From Streptomyces sp. NBS 14/10 (GTDB lineage: Bacteria > Actinomycetota > Actinomycetes > Streptomycetales > Streptomycetaceae): DNA of 64,000 nucleotides. The position numbers and the translations under genes are program-made. The stretch spans positions 372,001 to 436,000 of the forward strand of contig NZ_NCSM01000018.1 of assembly GCF_002224125.1 (NCBI RefSeq). Reading direction: 5' to 3'. Below the pieces are notes generated by a model. It worked only from the letters and a program-made list of their open reading frames with translations. It was not told the origin of the DNA and searched no databases. Shown here one piece after another: positions 53,269-61,701 of this stretch (position 1 is its first letter; each line of letters starts with the position of its first letter).

Positions 53269-54116
53269 GCCGGCATCACGGCGGGCACATCCCCGTCAGG
53301 TCCCTGGCGACCGTTGTCCTGCCGACCGTTGTCGCTGCCCGCGCCCGGCGCCGCGCGGTGCGGGGCGAGCGGGGCCGGCGCCGCCGCGGCGGCCCCCGGC
53401 GTCTCCTGGGCGACCGACTGCGCGCTCGCCGCCTCGTCGGCCGCGCCCGTCTCCTCGCCCGCCTTGCGCTGCTCGTGGAAGGCGAGGATCTGCAGCTCGA
53501 TCGACAGGTCGACCTTGCGTACGTCCACCCCGTCCGGCACCGAGAGCACGGTGGGGGCGAAGTTGAGGATCGAGGTGACCCCGGCGGCCACCAGCCGGTC
53601 ACAGACCTGCTGGGCCGCGCCGGCCGGGGTGGCGATGACGCCGATCGACACGCCGTTGCCGGTGATGATCTGCTCGAGCTCGTCGGTGTGCTGCACCGCG
53701 ATGCCCGCGACCGGCTTGCCGGTCATCGCCGGGTCGGCGTCGATCAGCGCCGCGACCCGGAAGCCGCGGGAGGCGAAGCCGCCGTAGTTGGCGAGCGCCG
53801 CGCCGAGGTTACCGATACCGACGATCACAACCGGCCAGTCCTGGGTGAGGCCCAGCTCACGCGAGATCTGGTAGACGAGGTATTCCACGTCGTAGCCGAC
53901 CCCGCGGGTGCCGTACGACCCGAGGTAGGAGAAGTCCTTGCGCAGCTTGGCCGAATTGACCCCGGCCGCGGCCGCGAGCTCCTCCGAGGAGACCGTGGGC
54001 ACCGAGCGCTCGGAGAGCGCGGTCAGCGCACGGAGATACAGCGGAAGCCGGGCGACGGTGGCCTCGGGGATCCCTCGGCTTCGGGTCGCCGGTCGGTGAG
54101 TTCGGCCAGTTGCCAC
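53265..54116 (-). CDS. rex: Redox-sensing repressor Rex
   Basis: This 283-residue repressor senses the NADH/NAD+ ratio. The N-terminal winged helix (TVSSEELAAAAGVNSAKLRKDFSYLG) is followed by a Rossmann domain with VIVGIGNLGAALANYGGF and the domain-swapped C-terminal helix. A tail of about 50 residues rich in Ala, Pro and Gln extends beyond the usual domain. GTG 54116 follows GCAGGAG by 4 bases. It heads the hem operon, and a Rex operator lies 77 bases upstream, so it represses itself and haem synthesis when NADH is low relative to NAD+; high NADH releases it. Confidence 0.96.
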   Translation of the reverse strand: MATGRTHRPATRSRGIPEATVARLPLYLRALTALSERSVPTVSSEELAAAAGVNSAKLRKDFSYLGSYGTRGVGYDVEYLVYQISRELGLTQDWPVVIVGIGNLGAALANYGGFASRGFRVAALIDADPAMTGKPVAGIAVQHTDELEQIITGNGVSIGVIATPAGAAQQVCDRLVAAGVTSILNFAPTVLSVPDGVDVRKVDLSIELQILAFHEQRKAGEETGAADEAASAQSVAQETPGAAAAAPAPLAPHRAAPGAGSDNGRQDNGRQGPDGDVPAVMPA

Positions 54117-54192
54117 GGTGCTCCTGCGGGTAGAGCGGGGCTGCGGGCGTCCGTATGTTTCAGGACGTCCCCATCGACAGCAGGCTATGTCT

Positions 54193-54210
54193 TTGTGAAC
54201 GCGTGCACAA
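54193..54210. promoter_or_regulatory. Rex operator (ROP site)
   Basis: TTGTGAACGCGTGCACAA matches the Streptomyces Rex consensus TTGTGAACGCTTTCACAA closely. It lies between rex (54116) and the glutaredoxin gene (54441), placed to control the rex-hem operon. The rest of this 324-base gap shows no other recognisable site. Confidence 0.88.
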
Positions 54211-54440
54211 AGATGGTGTCCGCTTTGTCCGAGCAAAGTGACCGGTGTCACGCATCCATTCGACCTGCTCGTGGAACCACAACGGGTGTCACACCGTTCC
54301 CGGCGGCCACATCCGTACGGCCGGGACGCCGACGGGAGCACGGGCCCTCACTCCTCACCGCTCGCCCCCAGGACAGAGCACAGACAGCAGCACAGACAGC
54401 AACAAAACGCCCACGATGGTAATCGACGGCGCGAGGCACA

Positions 54441-54728
54441 ATGGCGAACATGAGTCCGCTGCTGCGCCGCACCCCGCGCAAGAACCCCGCCGAACGCACG
54501 GTCACCCTGATCGGCAAGCCCGACTGCCATCTGTGCGAGGACGCCGAGGCCGTGGTCGCGAAGGTCTGCGGCGAGCTGGGCGCGTCCTGGGAGAAGAAGG
54601 ACATCACCCAGGACGAAGAGCTCTACCGCAAGTACTGGGAGCAGATCCCGGTGGTCCTCGTCGACGGCGCACAGCACGACTTCTGGCGGGTGAACCCGGA
54701 TCGGCTCCGGAAGGCCCTGCGCGGCTGA
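54441..54728 (+). CDS. Glutaredoxin-like (DUF836) protein
   Basis: This 95-residue thioredoxin-fold protein has the redox pair CHLC in IGKPDCHLCEDAEAVV and the cis-proline in IPVVLVDG. DUF836 proteins are small glutaredoxin relatives whose partners are mostly unknown. The start is ATG 54441 or the in-frame ATG at 54450. It is divergent from rex, with the Rex operator between them, and is followed after 186 bases by a HAD phosphatase gene in a conserved Streptomyces order. Confidence 0.88.
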   Translation: MANMSPLLRRTPRKNPAERTVTLIGKPDCHLCEDAEAVVAKVCGELGASWEKKDITQDEELYRKYWEQIPVVLVDGAQHDFWRVNPDRLRKALRG

Positions 54729-54914
54729 GCGAGCGCCCGCGCCCAGCCCTCGTCCCGCCCCCGTCCCGGGCTGCTCCGCAGCCCTTCCGCAGCCCTTCAG
54801 CAGCCCTTCCGGACCCCTTCCGTATCTGTTCCGTATCAGGGAAGTCGGCGCGGCTGAATCGTCCCGACACCCGGCCGTAACGGGATGCGGGGAATGGCTG
54901 GCTATGCTCAGCCC

Positions 54915-55850
54915 ATGGCCGCATTGGGATGGTTCACCCGTCGTCGACACCTCGCCACCGAAGCGAGCGTCCTCGCCGGAGAAGCCTCGGCCGAGGCCGC
55001 GCGCAAGTCCTCGGCCCAGACGCCCCCGCCCCCCGAGGCCCCCGAGGCCCCCGAGCCGGAGTTCCCCGTCGTAGGGGACGAGCGGGCGGCCGCCTTCTTC
55101 GACCTGGACAACACGGTCATGCAGGGCGCCGCTCTGTTCCACTTCGGCCGCGGCCTCTACAAGCGCCATTTCTTCCGCAAGCGCGAGCTGGCCCGTTTCG
55201 CCTGGCAGCAGACCTGGTTCCGGCTGGCCGGCGTCGAGGACCCGGCTCATATGGAGGACGTGCGCAGCAGCGCCCTGTCCATCGTCAAGGGCCACCGGGT
55301 CTCGGAGCTGATGACGATCGGCGAGGAGATCTACGACGAGTACATGGCCGACCGCATCTGGCCAGGTACCCGCGCCCTCGCCCAGGCCCACCTCGACGCC
55401 GGACAGCGGGTCTGGCTGGTGACCGCCGCCCCGGTGGAGACCGCGACGATCATCGCCCGGCGGCTGGGCCTGACCGGTGCGCTCGGCACCGTGGCCGAGT
55501 CGGTCGGCGGGGTGTACACGGGCAAGCTGGTCGGCGAGCCGCTGCACGGGCCGGCCAAGGCCGAGGCGGTACGGGCGCTGGCGGCGGCCGAGAGCCTTGA
55601 CCTGTCACGCTGCGCCGCGTACAGCGACTCCTCGAACGACATTCCGATGCTGTCGATCGTCGGCCATCCGTACGCGGTGAACCCGGACGGGCGGCTGCGC
55701 AAGCACGCCCGCGAGCACGGCTGGCGGCTGCGCGACTACCGTACGGGCCGCAAGGCCGCCAAGATCGGCATCCCGGCGGCGGCCGGGGTCGGCGCGGTGG
55801 CGGGCGGCACGGCGGCCGCCGTGGCCCTGCACCGCCGCCGCCGCTTCTGA
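54915..55850 (+). CDS. HAD-IB family phosphatase with membrane tail
   Basis: This 311-residue protein belongs to the HAD superfamily, subfamily IB (SerB-like). Motif I is FFDLDNTVMQ with both aspartates, motif II is LVTAAP, and motif IV is YSDSSNDIPML. The first 55 residues are Ala/Pro/Glu-rich. The end (IPAAAGVGAVAGGTAAAVALHRRRRF) is a hydrophobic segment followed by Arg, probably a membrane anchor. Similar actinobacterial proteins hydrolyse small phosphoesters; substrate not proven. ATG 54915 is chosen over GTG/ATG options upstream by normal length. Confidence 0.9.
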   Translation: MAALGWFTRRRHLATEASVLAGEASAEAARKSSAQTPPPPEAPEAPEPEFPVVGDERAAAFFDLDNTVMQGAALFHFGRGLYKRHFFRKRELARFAWQQTWFRLAGVEDPAHMEDVRSSALSIVKGHRVSELMTIGEEIYDEYMADRIWPGTRALAQAHLDAGQRVWLVTAAPVETATIIARRLGLTGALGTVAESVGGVYTGKLVGEPLHGPAKAEAVRALAAAESLDLSRCAAYSDSSNDIPMLSIVGHPYAVNPDGRLRKHAREHGWRLRDYRTGRKAAKIGIPAAAGVGAVAGGTAAAVALHRRRRF

Positions 55851-56461
55851 CGCCGACGCCTCTGACGCCACCGCTTCTGACACCGCGCGGCTGCCGCGGC
55901 GAGAACTGACGCGGCGCGGCACACAGACACCACGCAGAGCTACAGGCCGCATTCGATACGCGGCTCCGCCGCGTGGCACAGCGGCGCCACGGGGCGTCGC
56001 CCAGCGGCCAGCCGTCACCCTGTGGCCTCGGCCTTCACCCTTGACCGCTTGCGCCGACACCCGACCACTCGCGCTGGGCGATGACCGTCCGTGATGACGG
56101 CCCCTGGCACGCCACCCCGCCCCCGGAGCGTCATCGGCTGACCACGGCCGCGCCCGGCCGGTCAATCCCGGTTTCCCGGCCCACAAGGCCCCGGCCTGCC
56201 CTCTTACCGCCCCTTTTGCACAACACGCCACGAAATCGCGCAGACCCCGACACTTACCGGTCAAGAGCCCTACTGCATTCGATACTTGATCGGTCATCAA
56301 CCCATAACGGAGCGGACTGAAACGATGATTTGGACAACTGGGTGTAGCGTTGCCTGTACGAAGCGTTATTCTCCTTAGACGCAAATCGGTACCCACGCGT
56401 CCCTACGGCGGGTGAACGGTCCCGTACTGCACGTGATGGAAGCTCTGCCTCTGGGAGTCCC
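55851..56461 (+). promoter_or_regulatory. Long bldN upstream region
   Basis: These 611 bases hold no gene. The stretch 56210-56390 is clearly less GC-rich than its surroundings and probably contains the bldN promoter. In S. coelicolor bldN is a BldD target, but I could not pick a convincing BldD box by eye. Confidence 0.5.
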
Positions 56462-57265
56462 GTGTACCCACACGTCGGGGTTGACGCCTCGGGCCTGGCT
56501 ACGCTGCGCGCAACGGTCCTTGACTGTCTGCGCGGCTTCGTCCCCACCGCGTATGCCGTCCCCGCCCTCGCCACACCCGTGCCCGTCGGCGCTGTCGGCA
56601 CCGACGGCGCGGCCGGCCCCGCCAGCTCCTGCTATGCCCTGGCCGACGGCGGCGCGGCGGTCGGCAGACGCTCCCGCGGCGGCACGTCCACCGCCCGCCG
56701 CCCCAGCGCGGACAGCGACAGCCGCCGCATGATGGACCTCGTCGAGCGCGCCCAGGCGGGCGAGGCCGAGGCCTTCGGCCGGCTGTACGACCAGTACGCC
56801 GACACCGTCTACCGCTATATCTACTACCGCGTAGGGGGCCGGGCCACGGCCGAAGACCTCACCAGCGAGACGTTCCTGCGGGCGCTGCGCCGCATCGGCA
56901 CCTTCACCTGGCAGGGCCGTGACTTCGGCGCCTGGCTGGTGACCATCGCCCGCAATCTGGTCGCCGACCACTTCAAATCCAGCCGCTTCCGGCTGGAGGT
57001 CACCACCGGCGAAATGCTCGACGCCAATGAGGTCGAGCGCTCCCCCGAGGACTCCGTCCTGGAATCCCTCTCCAACGCCGCGCTGCTCCAGGCCGTGCGC
57101 AAGCTCAACCCGCAGCAGCAGGAGTGCGTGACGCTGCGCTTCCTCCAGGGCCTTTCCGTCGCCGAGACCGCCCGCGTCATGGGGAAGAACGAAGGCGCGA
57201 TCAAGACCCTCCAGTACCGGGCCGTCCGTACCCTGGCCCGGCTCCTCCCCGAGGACGCCCGCTGA
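56462..57265 (+). CDS. bldN: Developmental ECF sigma factor BldN (pro-form)
   Basis: This 267-residue ECF sigma factor has regions 2 (FGRLYDQYADTVYRYIYYRVGGRATAEDLTSETFLRAL) and 4 (LNPQQQECVTLRFLQGLSVAETARVMGKNEGAIKTLQYRAVRTL). Its first ~86 residues form the unusual pro-sequence known from S. coelicolor sigma-BldN, which is removed proteolytically. BldN directs transcription of chaplin and rodlin genes needed for aerial hyphae. GTG 56462 gives the conserved start YPHVGVDASGLATLRATVL. The anti-sigma gene rsbN follows after 234 bases. Confidence 0.96.
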   Translation: MYPHVGVDASGLATLRATVLDCLRGFVPTAYAVPALATPVPVGAVGTDGAAGPASSCYALADGGAAVGRRSRGGTSTARRPSADSDSRRMMDLVERAQAGEAEAFGRLYDQYADTVYRYIYYRVGGRATAEDLTSETFLRALRRIGTFTWQGRDFGAWLVTIARNLVADHFKSSRFRLEVTTGEMLDANEVERSPEDSVLESLSNAALLQAVRKLNPQQQECVTLRFLQGLSVAETARVMGKNEGAIKTLQYRAVRTLARLLPEDAR

Positions 57266-57300
57266 CCCTGGCTGCCCCTGGCTGACCCTGGCTGACCCTG
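57261..57300 (+). repeat. Four 10-bp tandem repeats over the bldN stop
   Basis: GCTGACCCTG, GCTGCCCCTG, GCTGACCCTG and GCTGACCCTG are contiguous. The first contains the bldN stop codon. Probably slippage; no function suggested. Confidence 0.7.
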
Positions 57301-57340
57301 GGTGGCGGCGCCACCACGCCCCGTCCGATCATCGGGAGGG

Positions 57341-57369
57341 CGTAACCCTGGTGCTGCGCCGCTCGTTGA
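57341..57369 (+). promoter_or_regulatory. BldN-type promoter upstream of rsbN
   Basis: CGTAAC (57341-57346), a 17-base spacer and CGTTGA (57364-57369) match the -35 CGTAAC and -10 CGTTGA reported for sigma-BldN promoters in S. venezuelae. The site lies about 130 bases before rsbN, so BldN would drive its own anti-sigma factor. Confidence 0.75.
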
Positions 57370-57499
57370 GGTGGATGCAGGCTCCTTGCGGTCACGTCCT
57401 TCCATAGACACCCCACTCGTTCGGGTGGAAAGGCATGCGGCGTGCAACCTTCCAGGTGTCCTGGGGAGTGGACCGTCATGATGAGAGGAGGTGCCGCCT

Positions 57500-58717
57500 G
57501 TGATCGCGAACGTATCGGCGCACCGGCGGGCTCACGCCTTCGCCAAGGCCCTGGAGGCCCTGGAGGCCCTGGAGAAGGACAGCCGCCAGGATTCCCAGGG
57601 CGCGGCGGGCGCCGAGCAGCCCGGCTCTTCGGCCGACAGCGCGGAGCACAGACGGCTGCTGGCCCTGACGAGCGGGCTCGGGGAGTTGCCGGCACCGAAG
57701 CTGGATCCCGAGGTCCGGGTCACCCAGCGGGCCCAGCTGGTCGCCGCCATGGAAGCGGCCTTCGCCGAGGGCGCGCCCCAGGTGCCCGGGCAGCGGCCGC
57801 CCCGCGCCCGCCGGGCGACCCCCCTCAGCAGACTGCGCCCCCGCTCCCGCTGGTCCAAGGGGCTGGCCGCCGGAGGGCTCACGGTCGGAGTGGCGGCGGG
57901 CGCGTTCGGCGGCGTCGCCGCGGCCAGCTCCGACGCCCTGCCCGGTGACACCCTCTATGGCTTCAAGCGCGGCATAGAGGATCTGAAGCTCGAGATGGCC
58001 GACGACGACGCGGACCGCGGCCGACTGTATCTGGACCAGGCGTCGACCCGGATGAGCGAGGCGCGCCGGCTGATGGAGCGGGGCCGCTCGGGCGACCTGG
58101 ACCACGAATCGCTGAGCGAGATCCGCAAGACCCTCGCCGGGATGCGCCATGACGCCTCCGAGGGCCACCGGCTGCTGCACAGGGTCTATGAGCGGGACGG
58201 CTCGCTCGGCCCCATGCGGACGCTGTCGTCCTTCTCCCGCTCCCACCGCGACGGCTGGTCCCGGCTGCGCGAGAAGCTGCCCGTCCAGCTCATGGACGTG
58301 GGGGACGAGGTGAGCTCGGTGTTCGACGCCATAGACCAAGAGGTCGGTCCGCTGCAGTCCCTGCTGCCCTCCTCCCGCGACGGCCGGGACAACACCGGCC
58401 ATTCGGTGGTCGAGCCACCCGAGCGGACCACCACGGGCGGTTCCAACGTCCCGGCGCCCGCCGTGACCACGCCGAGCGCCCCCCGCCCCAGCGGGGACGA
58501 CACCCGGCCGCACCCCTCGGCGCCGTCCCACCTCGAGGACGGCGGCCTCATCGGCGGCGCCGGCGATCTGCTGGATCCGCCGACGGGCGAGCCGACCCCG
58601 CTCCCGTCCTCCGGCAAGGGCGACCCGGGCACCAAGCCGACCCAGCCGGAGATCACCATCCCGCCGCTGCTGCCCGACCTGCTGCCGGGCCTCGGCATCG
58701 ACGGCGACGGGAAGTAG
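57500..58717 (+). CDS. rsbN: Anti-sigma factor RsbN (DUF5667)
   Basis: This 405-residue membrane protein is the partner anti-sigma factor of BldN. The cytoplasmic N-terminus (about 1-115) is followed by one membrane segment (KGLAAGGLTVGVAAGAFGGVAAA). A DUF5667 external domain follows (LPGDTLYGFKRGIEDLKLEMADDDADRGRLYLDQASTRMSEA), then a Pro/Gly-rich tail. GTG 57500 lies 6-7 bases after a strong AGGAGGTG site; a GTG at 57491 is part of that site. Known work shows RsbN binds and inhibits BldN. Confidence 0.93.
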   Translation: MIANVSAHRRAHAFAKALEALEALEKDSRQDSQGAAGAEQPGSSADSAEHRRLLALTSGLGELPAPKLDPEVRVTQRAQLVAAMEAAFAEGAPQVPGQRPPRARRATPLSRLRPRSRWSKGLAAGGLTVGVAAGAFGGVAAASSDALPGDTLYGFKRGIEDLKLEMADDDADRGRLYLDQASTRMSEARRLMERGRSGDLDHESLSEIRKTLAGMRHDASEGHRLLHRVYERDGSLGPMRTLSSFSRSHRDGWSRLREKLPVQLMDVGDEVSSVFDAIDQEVGPLQSLLPSSRDGRDNTGHSVVEPPERTTTGGSNVPAPAVTTPSAPRPSGDDTRPHPSAPSHLEDGGLIGGAGDLLDPPTGEPTPLPSSGKGDPGTKPTQPEITIPPLLPDLLPGLGIDGDGK

Positions 58718-58732
58718 GGGCGCGTACGACGG

Positions 58733-58773
58733 AGGCGGCGCCCGGCGTTCCACACGGAACCCGGGCGCCGCCT
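58733..58773. terminator. Bidirectional terminator after rsbN
   Basis: AGGCGGCGCCCGG (58733-58745) pairs with CCGGGCGCCGCCT (58761-58773), and the inner GTTCC/GGAAC extends the stem. It lies between the convergent rsbN and acyltransferase genes. Confidence 0.85.
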
Positions 58774-58783
58774 GAGAAAGCGC

Positions 58784-59839
58784 TCAGAAAAAGACAGACC
58801 GTCGCTGCACCAGCAGCTTGTAAAGCGTGTGCTGGATCGTCTCGCGCACCTGGTCGGTCAGGTTGAACATCAGCATCGGGTCGTCCGCCGCCTCCGGCGG
58901 ATACGAGTCCGTCGGAATCGGCTCACCGAACTGGATCGTCCACTTCGTCGGCAGCGGCACCCCGCCGAGCGGCCCCAGCCAGGGGAAGGTCGGCGTGAGG
59001 GGGAAGTACGGGAAGCCCAGCAGCCGCGCGAGCGTCTTCGCGTTCCCGATCATCGGGTAGATCTCCTCGGCGCCGACGATCGAGCACGGCACGATCGGCG
59101 CCCCGGCGCGCAGCGCGGTCGAGACAAAGCCGCCCCGCCCGAAGCGCTGCAGCTTGTACCGCTCGGAGAACGGCTTGCCGATCCCCTTGAAGCCCTCCGG
59201 CATCACCCCGACCACCTCGCCGCGCTCCAGCAGAAGCTGGGCGTCCTCGGCGCACGCCAGCGTATGCCCGAGCTTGCGCGCCAGCTCGTTGATGACCGGC
59301 AGTACGAAGACCAGGTCGGCCGCGAGCAGCCGCAGATGGCGGTCCGCCGGGTGGTGGTCGTGGACCGCGACCTGGAGCATCAGCCCGTCCAGCGGCAGCA
59401 CCCCGGAGTGGTTGGCGACGACGAGCGCGCCCCCGCTGTCCGGGATGTTCTCGATGCCCTTCACCTCGACCCGGAAGTACTTCTCGTACATCGGGCGCAG
59501 CAGTGACATCAGGACCTGGTCGGTCAGGTCCTCGTCATAGCCGAAGTCGTCGACCTCGTACTCCCCCGTGACCCGGCGCCGCAGAAAGCTCAGGCCGTGC
59601 GCCAGCCGCCGCTCCCAGCCGCCCGCGAGGGCGCCGCCTCCCGGCGGGTCGTGGGGCGGCAGCGGCGGCGGCGCGGCGGCCGCCGCGAGCGTCTCCGCCC
59701 GCTGGTCGCGCTCCTCGTCGCGCTGCTGCGGCACGGGCTTGAGCGGGCCCTGGGCGGCCCGGTGCGTACGCCCCTGCCGCTGCCCCTTGCGCCGGGACCG
59801 CGGCTCCTCACCGAACGGAATGACCTTGGCATCCGCCAT
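58784..59839 (-). CDS. Lysophospholipid acyltransferase family protein (PlsC-like)
   Basis: This 351-residue protein has a PlsC-like acyltransferase domain in its C-terminal two-thirds, with the catalytic NHSGVLPLDGLM, VMPEGFKGIGKPFSERYKLQRFGRGGF and APIVPCSIVGAEEIYPM segments. It probably esterifies a glycerolipid or related alcohol at the membrane. The first 90 residues are basic then Ala/Pro-rich and probably disordered. It starts 15 bases from the stop of the upstream epimerase gene and is cotranscribed with it, an order conserved next to bldN in Streptomyces. Confidence 0.9.
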   Translation of the reverse strand: MADAKVIPFGEEPRSRRKGQRQGRTHRAAQGPLKPVPQQRDEERDQRAETLAAAAAPPPLPPHDPPGGGALAGGWERRLAHGLSFLRRRVTGEYEVDDFGYDEDLTDQVLMSLLRPMYEKYFRVEVKGIENIPDSGGALVVANHSGVLPLDGLMLQVAVHDHHPADRHLRLLAADLVFVLPVINELARKLGHTLACAEDAQLLLERGEVVGVMPEGFKGIGKPFSERYKLQRFGRGGFVSTALRAGAPIVPCSIVGAEEIYPMIGNAKTLARLLGFPYFPLTPTFPWLGPLGGVPLPTKWTIQFGEPIPTDSYPPEAADDPMLMFNLTDQVRETIQHTLYKLLVQRRSVFF

Positions 59840-59853
59840 GGTGGTTGCGCTCC

Positions 59854-60903
59854 TCAATTCTGGGCGGCACCGCGGGCGGGCAGCAGCCCGGCGAGCCGGT
59901 CGACGGTACGGGCGAGGGTCTCGGGCGGGAGCAGCCCGGGCCCGCGGCTGCGGGCGTAGTCGGCGAAGGCGCCGGCCGTGGAGTATCGGGGCTCGAAGCC
60001 CAGCGTCTCGCGCATCTGATTGGTGGCGACGACGCGGCCGTGCGTGAGCAGCCGGATCTGCTCGGGCGAGAAGTCGGTGATCGCGACGGAGCGCAGCGCG
60101 GTACGGGCCCATCTCAGGGTCGGCAGCAGCAGCGGGAGCGTCGGGCGGCCGAGCCGCCGGGCGGCCTGTGAGAGCAGCAGCACACCGTCGCCCGCGATAT
60201 TGAAGGTGCCGCTGTTGAGCGTTCCCCGGGACGGCTCGGAGGCGGCGATCCGCAGCACCTCGATGGCGTCTTCCTCGTGGACGAACTGCAGCCGCGGATC
60301 GTAGCCGATGACGGTGGGCAGCACGGGCAGCGCGAAGTACTCGGCGAGGGGCGAGTCCGCGCAGGGCCCCAGGATGTTGGCGAAGCGCAGCACACAGACC
60401 GCCACATCGGGGCGGCGCCGGGCGAAGCCCCGTACATACCCCTCGACCTCGACGGCGTCCTTGGCGAAGCCGCCGCTGGGGAGCGACTTGGGCGGGGTGG
60501 TCTCGCTGAAGACGGCGGGGTCGCGGGGCGCGGAGCCGTACACATTGGTGCTGGACTTGACCACGAGCCGCTGGACCGACGGCGCCTTCTGGCACGCGCC
60601 GAGCAGCTGCATGGTGCCGATGACGTTGGTCTCCTTGACCGAGGTGCGGCTGCCGCGCCCGCCGAGCGGGGTGCCGTTGATGTCCATGTGGACGACGGTG
60701 TCGACGCCGGTCTCGGCGAGCAGCTTCCCGATCGCGGGGTGGCGGATGTCGGCACGTACGAAGTCGGCCCCGCCGAGGGGGTGTTCGGGGGTGACGGCGT
60801 CCACGCCGATCACCCGGGCGACATCGGGCTCGCGCTGTATGCGCCGTACGAAGCGGCCCCCCAGGCGGCGTGCGACTCCGGTGACGAGCACGACCTTTCC
60901 CAA
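59854..60903 (-). CDS. NAD-dependent epimerase/dehydratase family protein
   Basis: This 349-residue extended SDR begins GKVVLVTGVARRLGGRFVRRIQ with the nucleotide loop. It continues with VVHMDING, KSSTNVYG (catalytic serine/threonine region) and LRFANILGP. The expected YxxxK is not obvious (FAKDAVEVEGYV in its place), so it may bind NAD without classical epimerase activity. I chose TTG 60903 after the GGGAAGGAAGG ribosome site; a GTG at 60924 precedes that site. The acyltransferase gene follows 14 bases downstream. Substrate unknown. Confidence 0.87.
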   Translation of the reverse strand: MGKVVLVTGVARRLGGRFVRRIQREPDVARVIGVDAVTPEHPLGGADFVRADIRHPAIGKLLAETGVDTVVHMDINGTPLGGRGSRTSVKETNVIGTMQLLGACQKAPSVQRLVVKSSTNVYGSAPRDPAVFSETTPPKSLPSGGFAKDAVEVEGYVRGFARRRPDVAVCVLRFANILGPCADSPLAEYFALPVLPTVIGYDPRLQFVHEEDAIEVLRIAASEPSRGTLNSGTFNIAGDGVLLLSQAARRLGRPTLPLLLPTLRWARTALRSVAITDFSPEQIRLLTHGRVVATNQMRETLGFEPRYSTAGAFADYARSRGPGLLPPETLARTVDRLAGLLPARGAAQN

Positions 60904-61052
60904 GATCAGCGCCTTCCTTCCCACCCTCGTGCGAGCTGGGCCGAGGCGAACACCGTAACCGCTGGATGTTGCCCTGTGATGACCACTCGCCGCACGTTAC
61001 GAGGTTTTAGGACGAGGGTCCGGCGGCGCTGGGAACGCCCCGTGTGCACGCG

Positions 61053-61087
61053 CCGCAGCCCTCCCACCGTCGGTGGAAGGGCTGCGG
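61053..61087 (-). terminator. Hairpin terminator after the 32-residue gene
   Basis: CCGCAGCCCTCCCACC (61053-61068) pairs with GGTGGAAGGGCTGCGG (61072-61087) with one mismatch and a 3-base loop. It lies 22 bases past the stop at 61109. Confidence 0.8.
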
Positions 61088-61108
61088 GACGAACACAGCG
61101 TCGCTTGC

Positions 61109-61207
61109 TTACTTCTTGTTGCGACGCTGGACGCGCGTGCGCTTGAGCAGCTTGCGGTGCTTCTTCTTCGCCATCCGCTTGCGCCGCTTCTTGATAACAG
61201 AGCCCAC
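61109..61207 (-). CDS. 32-residue very basic AURKAIP1/COX24-type protein
   Basis: The start is GTG 61207. The 32-residue protein has 18 Lys/Arg residues ([19 protein letters not shown], ending RVQRRNKK). This matches the short AURKAIP1/COX24-domain proteins of actinobacteria, related to a small mitochondrial ribosomal protein, so a ribosome-associated role is plausible. It is flanked by its own terminator and sits between the epimerase and the BdtA-like gene. It is easily missed because of its size. Confidence 0.88.
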   Translation of the reverse strand: MGSVIKKRRKRMAKKKHRKLLKRTRVQRRNKK

Positions 61208-61363
61208 GACTACCCTCGCTCACTTCGATTCACTCGGTGCGGGGCGTCCGAGCCCACACGACCTACATCGGGCCAGCCTACCCGGCGCCGAGCGAAGCGC
61301 GTAATCCGAGGGGCGCCCTGGACCCTGCCGTAAGGCACGTCCGGGCCTGGGGCCCGTCCGGGC

Positions 61364-61573
61364 CTAGGCGGACTCCACCCCCACATAGGACTCGCGGAGA
61401 TACTCATGAACCGCCTGCTCTGGGACCCGGAAGGACCTGCCCACCCGGATCGCCGGCAGATGACCGCTGTGCACCAAGCGGTACACGGTCATCTTGGACA
61501 CTCGCATCACCGAGGCGACTTCCGCCACGGTCAGAAACTGAACCTCGTTCAGAGGCCTTTCGCCAGCAGCCAT
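61364..61573 (-). CDS. bdtA: Excisionase-like DNA-binding protein (BdtA-like)
   Basis: This 69-residue protein is one winged helix-turn-helix of the excisionase/MerR-like type: FLTVAEVASVMRVSKMTVYRLVHSGHLPAIRVGRSFRVPEQAVHEYL. Its place between acuC and bldN matches bdtA of S. coelicolor, a BldD target. ATG 61573 gives the usual length; an in-frame ATG at 61606 is possible. It is not BldC, whose sequence differs. Name based on synteny and size, so moderately sure. Confidence 0.82.
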   Translation of the reverse strand: MAAGERPLNEVQFLTVAEVASVMRVSKMTVYRLVHSGHLPAIRVGRSFRVPEQAVHEYLRESYVGVESA

Positions 61574-61701
61574 GACACACCTGAACCTTCCGCACATGTC
61601 GGGCACCGGCTTCCCCTCCGGTGACTCCTGCTCGCATGCGCGCTCCTCACCAGATTAGGGGCGCGTGATACGAGTGGGGAAGAGGAGTAGCGATCGGACG
61701 C

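Noticed and set aside
61364..61606. Calling the small HTH protein BldC
   Set aside because: Its sequence differs from BldC; size and neighbours fit BdtA instead.
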